64,000 nucleotides of DNA from an uncultured Bacilli bacterium (GTDB lineage: Bacteria; Bacillota_I; Bacilli_A; RFN20; CAG-826): NCBI GenBank assembly GCA_944368975.1, contig CALVXI010000002.1:1-64000 (forward strand), given 5' to 3'. The notes under the pieces were generated by a model. That model ran no database searches and was not told the DNA's origin. It saw only the letters and a program-made list of their open reading frames with translations. Position 1 is the first letter of the stretch; every line of letters begins with the position of its first letter. The position numbers and the translations under genes were made by a program. Shown in pieces: positions 53,595 through 62,375 of the stretch.

Positions 53595-55718
53595 ATGATG
53601 AATAACGGAATGCAAGATTATCAAAATGATGAAAACATACTCCAAAAATTTGGGCGCCTTATTACTGAAGAAGTAAAAAATAATAAAGTGGACCCTGTTA
53701 TTGGAAGAGATGAAGAAATTCGTAAAATAATAACTGTTTTAGCTAGAAAAACTAAGAACAATGTTATTCTTTTAGGTGAGCCTGGTGTTGGTAAAACAGC
53801 GATCATTGAAGGACTTGCTCAAAGAATTGTTAATAATGATGTACCTCAAACTTTAAAAGATAAGGAAATTTTTGAACTTGATATGGGAGCTCTTATAGCA
53901 GGAGCAAAATATCAAGGTGAATTTGAAGAAAGACTCAAAGCAGTTTTAAACAAAATTAAAGAAAGTAATCATAAAATCATAATGTTTATTGATGAAATTC
54001 ACCTTATTGTAGGGGCAGGTAGAACTCAAGGAGCAATGGATGCTTCAAATATGTTAAAACCAATGCTAGCTAGAGGTGACATCGATTGTATTGGTGCTAC
54101 TACTTTAAGTGAGTATCAACAATACATTGAAAAAGATAGAGCTTTAGAAAGACGTTTTCAACCAATTATGGTTAATGAACCTTCTAAAGAAGATACTTTG
54201 TCTATTTTAAGAGGATTAAAATCAAGATTTGAGTCACATCATGGTGTTAAAATTACAGATAATGCTTTAGTTGCTGCTGTTAATTATTCTACAAGATACA
54301 TTACTAATAGATTTTTACCAGATAAAGCAATTGATTTAATTGATGAGGCGTGTGCTGAAACTCGTGTAGAAATTGAGTCTATGCCAAGTGAACTTGATGA
54401 AGTTAATCGTAAAATTAGACAACTTGAAATCGAAAAACTTGCTTTAGAGCAAGAAAAAGATGAACAATCTCAATTAAGATTAAATAAATTAATAAAAGAA
54501 TTAAATGATCTTAAAAATGAGTCTAATGAATTAACTAATAAATGGAAGAAAGAAAAAGAAGAAATTACTAGATTAAAGGAATTAAAGTCAAAATTAGATA
54601 AATTAAATTTTGATCTTAATCAATCTTATAATGCTGGTGATTTTAAAAAAGCTAGTGAGATACAATATCGTGAGATTCCATTAGTAAAAGAAGAGATTAA
54701 TAAAATTGAACTTGATGAAAAATCTACAAAAAGAATACTTTCTGATGAAATAACTGAAGAAAATATTGCTGAAATTGTTAGTAAAATGACTAATATTCCA
54801 GTTAGTAGAATTACAAAAGGTGACAAAGAAAGAGTTCTTAACTTAAAAGAAACTTTAAGTAAAAGAGTTATTGGCCAAGATGATGCTTTAACTTTAGTTA
54901 GTGATGCGATTCTTAGACAAAGAGCTGGAATTAAGGATCAAAATAGACCAATTGGTAGTTTCTTATTTTTAGGTCCTACTGGTGTTGGTAAAACTGAAGT
55001 AGCTAAAGCTCTTGCTGAAGCTTTATTTGATAGTGATACGCATATTATTAGATTAGATATGAGTGAATACATGGAGAAATATAGTGTAAGTAGACTTCTT
55101 GGTGCTCCTCCAGGATATGTTGGATATGAAGAAGGAGGTCAACTTACTGAACCTGTTAGAAGAAATCCATATTCTATTGTTTTATTTGATGAAATTGAAA
55201 AAGCAAATCCAGAAATATTTAATGTTTTACTTCAAATAATGGACGATGGAAGATTAACTGATTCTCAAGGAAGAGTAGTTGATTTTAAAAATACGATTAT
55301 CATTATGACTAGTAATTTAGGTAGTGAGGAAATTCTTCATGGTAATAAAGATGAAGTATTTAATTTATTAAGAAATTACTTTAAACCTGAATTTTTAAAT
55401 CGTATTGACGAAGTAGTTTACTTCAATAGTTTAACTAAAGACGTTCAACTTAAAATTGCTGATAAATTATTAAATGATCTTTCAATTCGTTTAAGTAATG
55501 AATACTATCAAGTAATATTTAATAAAAATGTTAGCAAATATGTTCTTGATAAAGCTTATTCAAATGAATTTGGTGCTAGACCATTAAAGAGATTTATTCA
55601 ACATAATATCGAAACAGTTTTAGCTAGAAAAATAATAAATGAAGAAATAAAAGTTAACACACCATATGAAGTAAATATCGTTAATGAAGAATTAATTATT
55701 AAACCTCTAAAAAAATAA
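53595..55718 (+). CDS. clpB: ClpB-type AAA+ disaggregase lacking the N domain
   Basis: This 707-residue ATPase has two AAA+ modules: Walker A GEPGVGKT (about 61-68) and GPTGVGKT (about 461-468), each with Walker B ([18 protein letters not shown]). Between them a long coiled-coil M domain (about 275-385) marks ClpB, not ClpC, although its length is unusual. The ClpB N-terminal domain of about 150 residues is absent, as in mycoplasmal ClpB. It should rescue aggregated proteins with DnaK. A GGAGG site precedes the ATG, and CIRCE indicates HrcA heat-shock control. Confidence 0.88.
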   Translation: MMNNGMQDYQNDENILQKFGRLITEEVKNNKVDPVIGRDEEIRKIITVLARKTKNNVILLGEPGVGKTAIIEGLAQRIVNNDVPQTLKDKEIFELDMGALIAGAKYQGEFEERLKAVLNKIKESNHKIIMFIDEIHLIVGAGRTQGAMDASNMLKPMLARGDIDCIGATTLSEYQQYIEKDRALERRFQPIMVNEPSKEDTLSILRGLKSRFESHHGVKITDNALVAAVNYSTRYITNRFLPDKAIDLIDEACAETRVEIESMPSELDEVNRKIRQLEIEKLALEQEKDEQSQLRLNKLIKELNDLKNESNELTNKWKKEKEEITRLKELKSKLDKLNFDLNQSYNAGDFKKASEIQYREIPLVKEEINKIELDEKSTKRILSDEITEENIAEIVSKMTNIPVSRITKGDKERVLNLKETLSKRVIGQDDALTLVSDAILRQRAGIKDQNRPIGSFLFLGPTGVGKTEVAKALAEALFDSDTHIIRLDMSEYMEKYSVSRLLGAPPGYVGYEEGGQLTEPVRRNPYSIVLFDEIEKANPEIFNVLLQIMDDGRLTDSQGRVVDFKNTIIIMTSNLGSEEILHGNKDEVFNLLRNYFKPEFLNRIDEVVYFNSLTKDVQLKIADKLLNDLSIRLSNEYYQVIFNKNVSKYVLDKAYSNEFGARPLKRFIQHNIETVLARKIINEEIKVNTPYEVNIVNEELIIKPLKK

Positions 55719-55747
55719 AAAACCTTCAAAACTAGAATATTTTTAGG
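55719..55747 (-). repeat. Dispersed 3'-end repeat, copy F
   Basis: Directly after the clpB stop; on the minus strand it reads ATATTCTAGTTTTGAAGGTTTT. It aligns with copies D and H over about 30 bp including the ATATTTT part, and is followed by the clpB terminator. Confidence 0.6.
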
Positions 55748-55786
55748 AAAAATGACTTACAATTTAATTAAAGTAAGTCATTTTTT
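55748..55786 (+). terminator. Intrinsic terminator of clpB
   Basis: AAAAATGACTTAC pairs with GTAAGTCATTTTT across a 12-nt loop, ending in T6. Confidence 0.85.
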
Positions 55787-55800
55787 GTTGTAATGAAAAT

Positions 55801-55817
55801 TTACATTTTAATTACAT
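55801..55817 (+). promoter_or_regulatory. Pho-box-like direct repeat
   Basis: TTACAT occurs at 55801-55806 and 55812-55817, an 11-bp period, ahead of the phosphate transporter. PhoP boxes of Bacillus are TTAACA-like repeats with 11-bp spacing, so control by an OmpR/PhoB-family regulator is plausible. Only two repeats are clear. Confidence 0.4.
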
Positions 55818-55869
55818 TTGTAAAATTTTTGATAGTTTTTATTATTTTAGTTTGATAATATTTTGTCGT

Positions 55870-56979
55870 ATGAATTTCCAGGACATTTTTGTTTTGATGA
55901 GTGAATACCCTATATTAATACTTTGCTTGTTATTGGTATTAGGTGTCGTATTCGTTAATGGATGGACTGATGCTCCTAATTCTATTGCAACCTGTATTTC
56001 AACAAAAAGTATTAAACCTAAATATGCATTAATAATGGCGGCTATATGTAACTTACTTGGTGTTCTTGTAGCTTTTTTCTTTTTAGATGCCGTTGCTTAT
56101 ACAATTCAAGATATGGTTGATTTTTCGATGGCTTCTCCTAGTGATGCTTTAGTTGCTTTAAGTTCAGGGATGTTAGGAGTTTGTGCTTGGGGAGTATTAA
56201 CTTGGTATTTTGGAATTCCATCAAGTGAATCTCATAGTTTAATTGGTGGATTAACAGGAGCAGGGCTTGCTTGTATGACATTAAATTTAAATGTTTCTAT
56301 ACCATTTGGGCCAACAAGTAGCTGGGCTTTAACTTTATATGGCTTATTTGGTTCAATATTATTTGGCTTTTTTGTTGGTTTAGGTTTTACTAAATTAATC
56401 CAATTTATTTTTAAAAAAGTTAATAGAAGTAAATTAAGGAAACCATTTAGATATGCTCAAATTTTTAGTGGCGGATGTTTAGCATTTGCTCATGGAGCTC
56501 AAGATGGATTGAAGTTTGTTGGTATTTTTGTTATGGCAATTAATTTTGCAGCTAGTGCACATAATTTAAATGTCGGTTATGAGGAAATAGTAATTTTAGA
56601 AGAATTAGGAAATAATTTATGGTGGGTTGCAGCAATTGTTGCTTTAGTAATTGGTGCTGGAACTTGTATTGGAGGATTTAAAATTATTAAAAAGATAGGA
56701 CAGGGCCTATCAAAAATGGAATCTTATCAAGGATTTTGCAGTGATTTAACTAGTGGTGTTGGTATTATTTTAGCTAGTGCTATTGGTTTACCTATTTCGA
56801 CAAGTCAGGTTGCAACTAGTTCTATTTTAGGAGTTGGAGCCGCTAAAGGAATTAAAAGAGTTAAATGGAAGGCATTTATTGAGATGGTTATAACTTGGGT
56901 ATGTTGTTTCCCAGGAACTATTTTAATTGGTTATATTTTTACACTTATTTTCTTATCAATACCAGGCTTAGGAGGTTAG
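55870..56979 (+). CDS. pit: PiT-family inorganic phosphate transporter
   Basis: This 369-residue protein has about ten helices with both PiT signature halves: NGWTDAPNSIATCISTK near the start and the matching C-terminal repeat with PISTSQVATSSILGVGAAKG. A GIPSSESHSLIGGLTGAG segment is also typical. It imports phosphate with a cation. I chose ATG 55870 over a TTG at 55852; an extended -10 (TGATAATAT) ends 8 nt upstream, suggesting a leaderless mRNA. The DUF47 partner gene follows. Confidence 0.92.
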   Translation: MNFQDIFVLMSEYPILILCLLLVLGVVFVNGWTDAPNSIATCISTKSIKPKYALIMAAICNLLGVLVAFFFLDAVAYTIQDMVDFSMASPSDALVALSSGMLGVCAWGVLTWYFGIPSSESHSLIGGLTGAGLACMTLNLNVSIPFGPTSSWALTLYGLFGSILFGFFVGLGFTKLIQFIFKKVNRSKLRKPFRYAQIFSGGCLAFAHGAQDGLKFVGIFVMAINFAASAHNLNVGYEEIVILEELGNNLWWVAAIVALVIGAGTCIGGFKIIKKIGQGLSKMESYQGFCSDLTSGVGIILASAIGLPISTSQVATSSILGVGAAKGIKRVKWKAFIEMVITWVCCFPGTILIGYIFTLIFLSIPGLGG

Positions 56980-56985
56980 TAGATT

Positions 56986-57606
56986 ATGAAAAAGAGATCA
57001 AATTTTTTCTATGATTCATTTGTTGAACAAATTAATTATGCTGTTAAAGCTATGTCTATCTTAAAAGAAGGTTTATTAAATTTTGATGGTATTGATACTT
57101 TAACTTTAAAAAATAATGTTCATGAAGTTGAACATAATGCTGATATTATGAAGCATCAGTTAGAGGAAAAACTTGCTAAAGAATTTATAACTCCAATTGA
57201 CCGTGAAGATATTTTTGTTCTTTATGATAATATTGATGATTTAATTGATGCTATTGATGAAGTTAGCTATAAGATCTATTTAAGAAATTATAAGTCTCTT
57301 CCTAATAATATTGAATTATTTATCAATAAATCATTGGATGCTGTTAATTATTTAAAAGATGTTTTAGCATCTTTTAAATATATTGATGATAAGAAAATTA
57401 TGGATCCTCTTTTAAGTAAAGTAATTGAAATTGAAGAAGAAGTAGATAAACTTTATGAAGAAAATGTCCATCATTTATATTTAAGTGAACTTGATTATAA
57501 AGTAACAACTACTTTTGAAAAAGTATATGGATATTTTGAATACATTACTGATAAATGTCGCGATGTATGTAAAACAATAAGTGTTATTATGTACAAAAAC
57601 TTGTAA
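56986..57606 (+). CDS. DUF47 (PhoU-like) PiT accessory protein
   Basis: This 206-residue all-helical protein belongs to the PhoU-related DUF47 family that is almost always encoded beside PiT transporters and is thought to regulate them. Metal-binding E/DxxxD patterns are seen (EVEHNAD, DIFVLYDNIDDLIDAIDE). An AGGAGG site precedes the ATG, 6 nt after the pit stop. Confidence 0.9.
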   Translation: MKKRSNFFYDSFVEQINYAVKAMSILKEGLLNFDGIDTLTLKNNVHEVEHNADIMKHQLEEKLAKEFITPIDREDIFVLYDNIDDLIDAIDEVSYKIYLRNYKSLPNNIELFINKSLDAVNYLKDVLASFKYIDDKKIMDPLLSKVIEIEEEVDKLYEENVHHLYLSELDYKVTTTFEKVYGYFEYITDKCRDVCKTISVIMYKNL

Positions 57607-57611
57607 AATAG

Positions 57612-57632
57612 TTGAGTTTTGCAAGGATTTTG
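57612..57632 (+). repeat. Dispersed 3'-end repeat, copy G
   Basis: TTGAGTTTTGCAAGGATTTTG begins 5 nt after the DUF47 stop codon, in the same orientation as copies A-C. Confidence 0.65.
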
Positions 57633-57650
57633 AATTCTTATAAAAAGTGT

Positions 57651-57679
57651 TTGCAATTAATAATTATTTATATTAATAT
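57651..57679 (+). promoter_or_regulatory. tRNA-Ser promoter
   Basis: -35 TTGCAA (57651-57656), 17-nt spacer, -10 TAATAT (57674-57679), about 19 nt before the mature tRNA. Confidence 0.6.
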
Positions 57680-57697
57680 TATTAAGCACACATAAGT

Positions 57698-57788
57698 GGA
57701 GTAATACCCAAGTTGGTGAAGGGGCTTCCCTGCTAAGGAAGTAGACGGCGTAAGTCGTGCGAGAGTTCGAGTCTCTCTTACTCCGCCA
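57698..57788 (+). tRNA. tRNA-Ser (anticodon GCT)
   Basis: The acceptor arms GGAGTAA (57698-57704) and TTACTCC (57778-57784) pair fully. The anticodon stem CTTCC/GGAAG encloses the loop CTGCTAA, giving GCT, which reads AGC and AGT. The long variable arm (GGCGTAAGTCG region), the T-arm with GTTCGAG, discriminator G and encoded CCA (57786-57788) are all present. Confidence 0.97.
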
Positions 57789-57799
57789 AAATGAAGATT

Positions 57800-57823
57800 A
57801 GTTCGACTAAGGTCGAACTTTTT
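57800..57823 (+). terminator. Intrinsic terminator of the tRNA
   Basis: AGTTCGAC and GTCGAACT form a perfect 8-bp stem around TAAG, followed by T5. Confidence 0.85.
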
Positions 57824-57953
57824 ATTTGCGTAATAGATTAAGCGTTTTTGAATTTGAACCTTCGTGAAATGATAGTAATAGTCTAAGTATAATAATTGAA
57901 TCTATTTAGTTTTAAAATCTAATAATCATATCTTTTAAAAATAATTATTATAG

Positions 57954-58413
57954 TTATTCTATTACATTTAGCTTTAAAATAAATAAAGAATAAAAAATTG
58001 GAGTTCCACTAAAATCTTTATTTACTAATTTAAGAGCAAGAAAATATTTAGGATCAACATTAAAAGGACTATTAATATTAAATAACAATACTTCAAGAAA
58101 GTTAAATTTCTTATAAAATTTAGGATCTCCTAATACTAAAATTAATGGATAATTTAACTTTTTAATTTCATTTATTGAATAGTTTATTAATAAAGTTTCT
58201 AGGCCATTATTTTGACATTTTTCACTTATTGCAATAGGAGCTAACACTAAAATTGTTTCATTATTTAATGCCATTTCCGTAAATAATAAATAGCCGATAC
58301 TCTCATTATTAAGTTTTAAAATAAAGATTAGATTAATAATATAATTTGAACTATTTCTTAAATTTGAAACTAATATATGTTCATCGTGATTTATAAAGAG
58401 ATGATCTTTAAAA
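57954..58413 (-). pseudogene. GNAT acetyltransferase fragment
   Basis: The minus strand encodes, from about 58413 down, DEHILVSNLRNSS, SIGYLLFTEMAL, then VLAPIAISEKCQNNGLETLLI and LVLGDPKFYKKFNF, matching COG3153-type N-acetyltransferases (LAPIAV, QGKGIG, GDPxYYxRFGF). The acetyl-CoA loop has diverged (QNNGLE). In this frame a TGA lies just upstream and no start codon begins the N-terminal part; an ATG at 58274 would give only the second half (106 residues). A frameshift near 58410 seems to have broken it. Confidence 0.6.
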
Positions 58414-58542
58414 CTTCAACTAATAAATCATTAATTTTTTATAGTCATTAATATTTTTTTACTATTTTTATATCGTTAATTAAGCGATTATTTTTCATAA
58501 AATTATCATAACATTTTTATTCAGATAACTTATAATAAATTC

Positions 58543-59013
58543 ATGAACGAATTAAAATATAAAATTATATAAATTACTAATAATAAAGATTATATTATTA
58601 AAGCAAGTGAATTTTTCCATAATGTTTGGAATATTGATATTAATGAATATATTTTAAGTATGAAAGAATCTTTAAATAAGAAATTAGCTTTTCCTAAATG
58701 GCATATTGCTTTAATTAATGAAGAAATAATAGGAGGAGTAGGAGTAATATTTAATGATTTTCATAAAGAGAAAGATTTATATCCTAATATTTGTGCTTTA
58801 TATGTAAAAGAAGAGTATCGAAATAAAAAAATCGCTACTAATTTAATCAATAAAGTTTGTAGCGATTTAATTAGTTATAAAATTAATAAAGTATATCTAA
58901 TAACCTCTCATACTAATTTTTATGAAAAATTAGGATTTAAATATTTAAAGGATGTTCATGAAGAAGATGATAATTTAATTAGAATGTATGTTAAAGATTT
59001 AGTTAGCTTTTAA
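58543..59013 (+). pseudogene. GNAT acetyltransferase with nonsense codon at position 10
   Basis: The frame from ATG 58543 is open to 59013 except for a TAA at 58570-58572. The protein contains KWHIALINEEIIGGVGVI, NDFHKEKDLYPNICALYV, the acetyl-CoA loop YRNKKIATNLI and NFYEKLGF, all typical of one GNAT family. TATAAT (58531-58536) ends 6 nt before ATG 58543, which supports that as the original start. An internal ATG at 58660 could still give a 117-residue protein covering the core fold, so residual activity by reinitiation is possible. Its end overlaps pflA by 15 nt on the other strand. Confidence 0.7.
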
Positions 59014-59727
59014 GATATTTCTAGCTAATTCAATTTCTTCATTAGTAGGTAATCTTGTATTAATTAACTTATATTTAATATTTAATTCTTGATATTTAGA
59101 AATTGCTAAATTGTGATATGGAAGGACTTCAATTTTTTTAATATTACTTAAAGTATCAAGAAATTTTCTTAACTTTTTTAAATCATCAATATTTAAAGTT
59201 AGTCCTGGCACAATTACATGTCTTATCCAAACTGGAAAGTTCAATTTATTTAAAAAACCTGCTAGATCTAAGATATTTTTATTAGTTTTGCCAGTTAATT
59301 TAATATGTTTTTGTTCATCGATTTCTTTAATATCTAATAAAATTAAATCAGTATAATCTAAAAGTTCTTTAAATTTATTTAACCAATTTATATTATTTTC
59401 TTCAAAAGGTCCACCAGAGGTATCAATACATGTATTGATACCATATTTTTTAGCTTCTTTAAATAAAGATATTAAAAAGTCAATTTGTAAAAGTGGTTCA
59501 CCTCCACTAACAGTAATTCCACCTTCATTACCCCAATATTCTTTATAGCGTAAAGCTTTATTTATTAATTCAGTTGAATCAATTTCATATCCTTTATTTA
59601 AATCCCATGTTTCAGGATTATGACAATATAAGCAACGAAATTGACATCCTTGAGTAAAAATTACAAATCGAATACCAGGACCATCAACTGATCCAAAAGT
59701 TTCTATTGAACTTATTCTTCCTTTCAT
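58999..59727 (-). CDS. pflA: Pyruvate formate-lyase activating enzyme
   Basis: This 242-residue radical SAM enzyme installs the glycyl radical in PflB. The CxxxCxxC motif reads CQFRCLYC, with FGSVDGPGIRFV before it and the SAM-binding GGEPLLQ after. It starts 2 nt after the pflB stop, so the two are one operon. Confidence 0.94.
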   Translation of the reverse strand: MKGRISSIETFGSVDGPGIRFVIFTQGCQFRCLYCHNPETWDLNKGYEIDSTELINKALRYKEYWGNEGGITVSGGEPLLQIDFLISLFKEAKKYGINTCIDTSGGPFEENNINWLNKFKELLDYTDLILLDIKEIDEQKHIKLTGKTNKNILDLAGFLNKLNFPVWIRHVIVPGLTLNIDDLKKLRKFLDTLSNIKKIEVLPYHNLAISKYQELNIKYKLINTRLPTNEEIELARNILKAN

Positions 59728-59729
59728 TT

Positions 59730-61973
59730 TTATAAAGTCTTATGGCATGTACGAGCAATAACATCTTTTTGTTGCTCTTTAGTTAAATCAATAAATTTAA
59801 CAGCATATCCTGAAACTCTTATTGTAAAGTTTTGATATTCTTCTTTTTCAGGATGTTCCATAGCATCAATAAGTTTCTCTAAACCAAAAACATTAACATT
59901 TAAATGATGTGCTCCTTTAATAAAGTAGCCATCAAGTAAACTTACTAATGTTTTAATTCTTTCTTCCTTTGTATGACCTAAAGCACTAGGAGAAATAGTT
60001 TGAGTATTAGAAATTCCATCTAAAGCAAATTCATAAGGGAGTTTAGCAACAGAATTTAAACTTGCAAGTAAACCATTTTTTTCTGCTCCATAAGATGGGT
60101 TTGCTCCTGGAGAAAGTGGAACAAAAGCTTTTCTTCCATCAGGAAGAGCTCCAGTAAATTTACCATAAACTACATTTGAAGTAATTGTTAAAATAGAAGT
60201 AGTTGGTTCACTATTTCGATATGTGTGATTACTTGCAATTTTGCGCATAAAAGTTTTAAGTAACCAAATTGCAATATCATCAGCTCGATCATCATCATTT
60301 CCATAACGAGGGAAATCACCTTCAACTCGATAATCAATAGCTAAACCATTTTCATCACGAATTGTTTTTACCTTTGCATATTTTATAGCGCTTAAACTAT
60401 CAACGACATGAGAAAATCCTGCAATGCCAGTGGCAAATGTACGTCTTACATTAGTATCAATTAAAGCCATCTCTAATGCTTCATAATAATATTTATCATG
60501 CATATAGTGAATTAAATTTAATGTATTGACGTATAAAGAAGCTAACCAGTCCATCATTAAATCAAATTTATGTATTACTTCATCGCAATTTAAATATTCG
60601 CTTGTGATAGGCGCTATTTCTGGCCCAATTTGTTCTTTACTTTTTTCATCAACTCCACCATTAATTGCATAAAGTAAACATTTTGCTAAGTTAGCTCTAG
60701 CTCCAAAAAATTGCATTTCTTTACCGGTTTCAGTAGCACTAACACAACAGCATATCGAATAATCATCCTTCCAAATAGGACGCATAACTTCGTCATTTTC
60801 ATATTGAATTGAACTTGTATCGATGGATATTTTGGAAGCATATTTTTTAAATGCACTTGGTAAACTATGCGAATATAAAACAGTTAAATTTGGTTCAGGA
60901 GAAGGACCCATATTTTCTAATGTGTGTAAGAAACGGAAATCGTTTTTAGTAACTAATGTTCTACCATCCATCCCCATTCCGCCAACTTCTAAAGTTGCCC
61001 AAACAGGATCTCCAGAAAAAAGTTCATTATAAGAAGGGATCCTAGCAAATTTAACCATTCTAAATTTCATTACTAAATGATCAATTAATTCTTGAGCTTC
61101 TTTTTCAGTTATTAATCCTTTTTTTAAGTCTCTTTCAATATATATATCTAAGAAAGTAGAAATTCTACCAACAGACATTGCTGCCCCATTTTGAGTTTTA
61201 ATAGCACCTAAATAGCCAAAATAAAGCCATTGAACTGCCTCTTTAGCATTACTTGCTGGTTTTGAAATATCATAGCCATAATCATTAGCCATAATTTTTA
61301 ATTCTTTTAAAGCTTTAATTTGATCAGCAATTTCTTCTCTTAGACGAATAACATCGTCAGTCATGACCTTGCCAGTATAAAATAGATCCTCTTTTTTCTT
61401 TTCAATCAAAAAATCAACACCATATAAAGCAACTCGACGATAATCTCCAACAATTCTTCCTCGACCATAAGTATCTGGTAAACCAGTAATAATATGAGAA
61501 TGACGTGCTTTTTTCATCTCAGGAGTATAAGCATCAAAAACGCCTTGATTGTGTGTTTTATGATATTTGGTAAAAATTTCTTCTAAAGATGGATCAAGTT
61601 TATAACCATAAGTAACTAAACTTTCTTCAGCCATTTTAATGCCACCATAAGGCATAAAAGCTCTTTTTAAAGGCTTATCAGTTTGTAAACCAACAACCTT
61701 TTCAATTGAAGGATCCTCAGGATTTAGATAAGAGGCTTTATAAGCAGCAATTGAAGAAACAACATGTTCCTCCATATCTAAAACTCCACCTTTTTTTCTT
61801 TCCTCAATTTGTAAGGCCTTTAATTTATTCCATAAATAAGTCGTATTTTCTGTTGGACCTTCTAAAAAAGATTCATCACCTTCATAAGGAGTATAGTTTT
61901 TTTGAATAAAATCTCGAACATCAACTTCAGTTTCATAATGTCCGCCTTTAAATCCTTCCCACTCTTTAAACAT
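59730..61973 (-). CDS. pflB: Pyruvate formate-lyase
   Basis: This 747-residue glycyl-radical enzyme cleaves pyruvate with CoA to acetyl-CoA and formate. The active-site Cys pair is in YSICCCVSA, and the radical Gly in [10 protein letters not shown] near the C-terminus. Length and end match bona fide PflB. A very strong GGAGGG site precedes the ATG. With AdhE and the hydrogenase it implies mixed-acid type fermentation without oxygen. Confidence 0.96.
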   Translation of the reverse strand: MFKEWEGFKGGHYETEVDVRDFIQKNYTPYEGDESFLEGPTENTTYLWNKLKALQIEERKKGGVLDMEEHVVSSIAAYKASYLNPEDPSIEKVVGLQTDKPLKRAFMPYGGIKMAEESLVTYGYKLDPSLEEIFTKYHKTHNQGVFDAYTPEMKKARHSHIITGLPDTYGRGRIVGDYRRVALYGVDFLIEKKKEDLFYTGKVMTDDVIRLREEIADQIKALKELKIMANDYGYDISKPASNAKEAVQWLYFGYLGAIKTQNGAAMSVGRISTFLDIYIERDLKKGLITEKEAQELIDHLVMKFRMVKFARIPSYNELFSGDPVWATLEVGGMGMDGRTLVTKNDFRFLHTLENMGPSPEPNLTVLYSHSLPSAFKKYASKISIDTSSIQYENDEVMRPIWKDDYSICCCVSATETGKEMQFFGARANLAKCLLYAINGGVDEKSKEQIGPEIAPITSEYLNCDEVIHKFDLMMDWLASLYVNTLNLIHYMHDKYYYEALEMALIDTNVRRTFATGIAGFSHVVDSLSAIKYAKVKTIRDENGLAIDYRVEGDFPRYGNDDDRADDIAIWLLKTFMRKIASNHTYRNSEPTTSILTITSNVVYGKFTGALPDGRKAFVPLSPGANPSYGAEKNGLLASLNSVAKLPYEFALDGISNTQTISPSALGHTKEERIKTLVSLLDGYFIKGAHHLNVNVFGLEKLIDAMEHPEKEEYQNFTIRVSGYAVKFIDLTKEQQKDVIARTCHKTL

Positions 61974-62161
61974 AATTTTTACCCTCCTTTAATCGTTAAG
62001 ATTTTATATGAAAATAGTTAAATTATCTATTAATATGCAACTCGTTTACATTAATAATATTTTATAAGTAAATAAAATATTTCTTTGCTTAAGAATTATT
62101 ATAAGTCTTAAATTAAAAAATAGTAATATATTTTTAAGTAAATTTAAAAAATAAATTCTTA

Positions 62162-62190
62162 AAAACCCTGCAAAACCTTAATATTTTTTA
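62162..62190 (-). repeat. Dispersed 3'-end repeat, copy H
   Basis: On the minus strand it reads AAGGTTTTGCAGGGTTTTT with an AT-rich tail. It lies between the pflB start region and the TPP riboswitch, the only copy not next to a gene end. Confidence 0.6.
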
Positions 62191-62240
62191 GAAAATAAAA
62201 AATAATAATGCAAAAAGATTTAAAAAGATATATTATTAAC

Positions 62241-62322
62241 AACTGGGTGGTAGAGAACTATCTGAGATAAGCGTGAAACTCGCTTGACCGTACCTGATCT
62301 AGGTAATGCTAGCGTAGGAATC
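62241..62322 (+). ncRNA. TPP riboswitch aptamer
   Basis: The conserved TPP (thi-box) elements appear in order: ACTGGGTGG, CTGAGA, a variable stem (GCG.../...CGC), ACC, then CCTGATCT and TAATGCTAGCGTAGGAA. When thiamine pyrophosphate binds, the downstream terminator (62336-62357) should form and stop transcription of the thiamine transporter gene. Confidence 0.96.
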
Positions 62323-62335
62323 TTTTTAATTGAAT

Positions 62336-62357
62336 TCTACCTAGCGGTAGATTTTTT
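62336..62357 (+). terminator. Riboswitch-controlled terminator
   Basis: TCTACC (62336-62341) and GGTAGA (62346-62351) form a 6-bp stem with a TAGC loop, followed by T6. It lies between the aptamer and the GGAGG ribosome site. Confidence 0.8.
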
Positions 62358-62375
62358 AATTTAAAAGGAGGTTTT

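Noticed and set aside
57698..57788. tRNA-Leu because of the long variable arm
   Set aside because: The anticodon loop CTGCTAA gives GCT, which is serine.
60823..61032. Plus-strand frames opposite pflB (also 61706-61909)
   Set aside because: Antisense shadows of pflB with no promoter or ribosome site.
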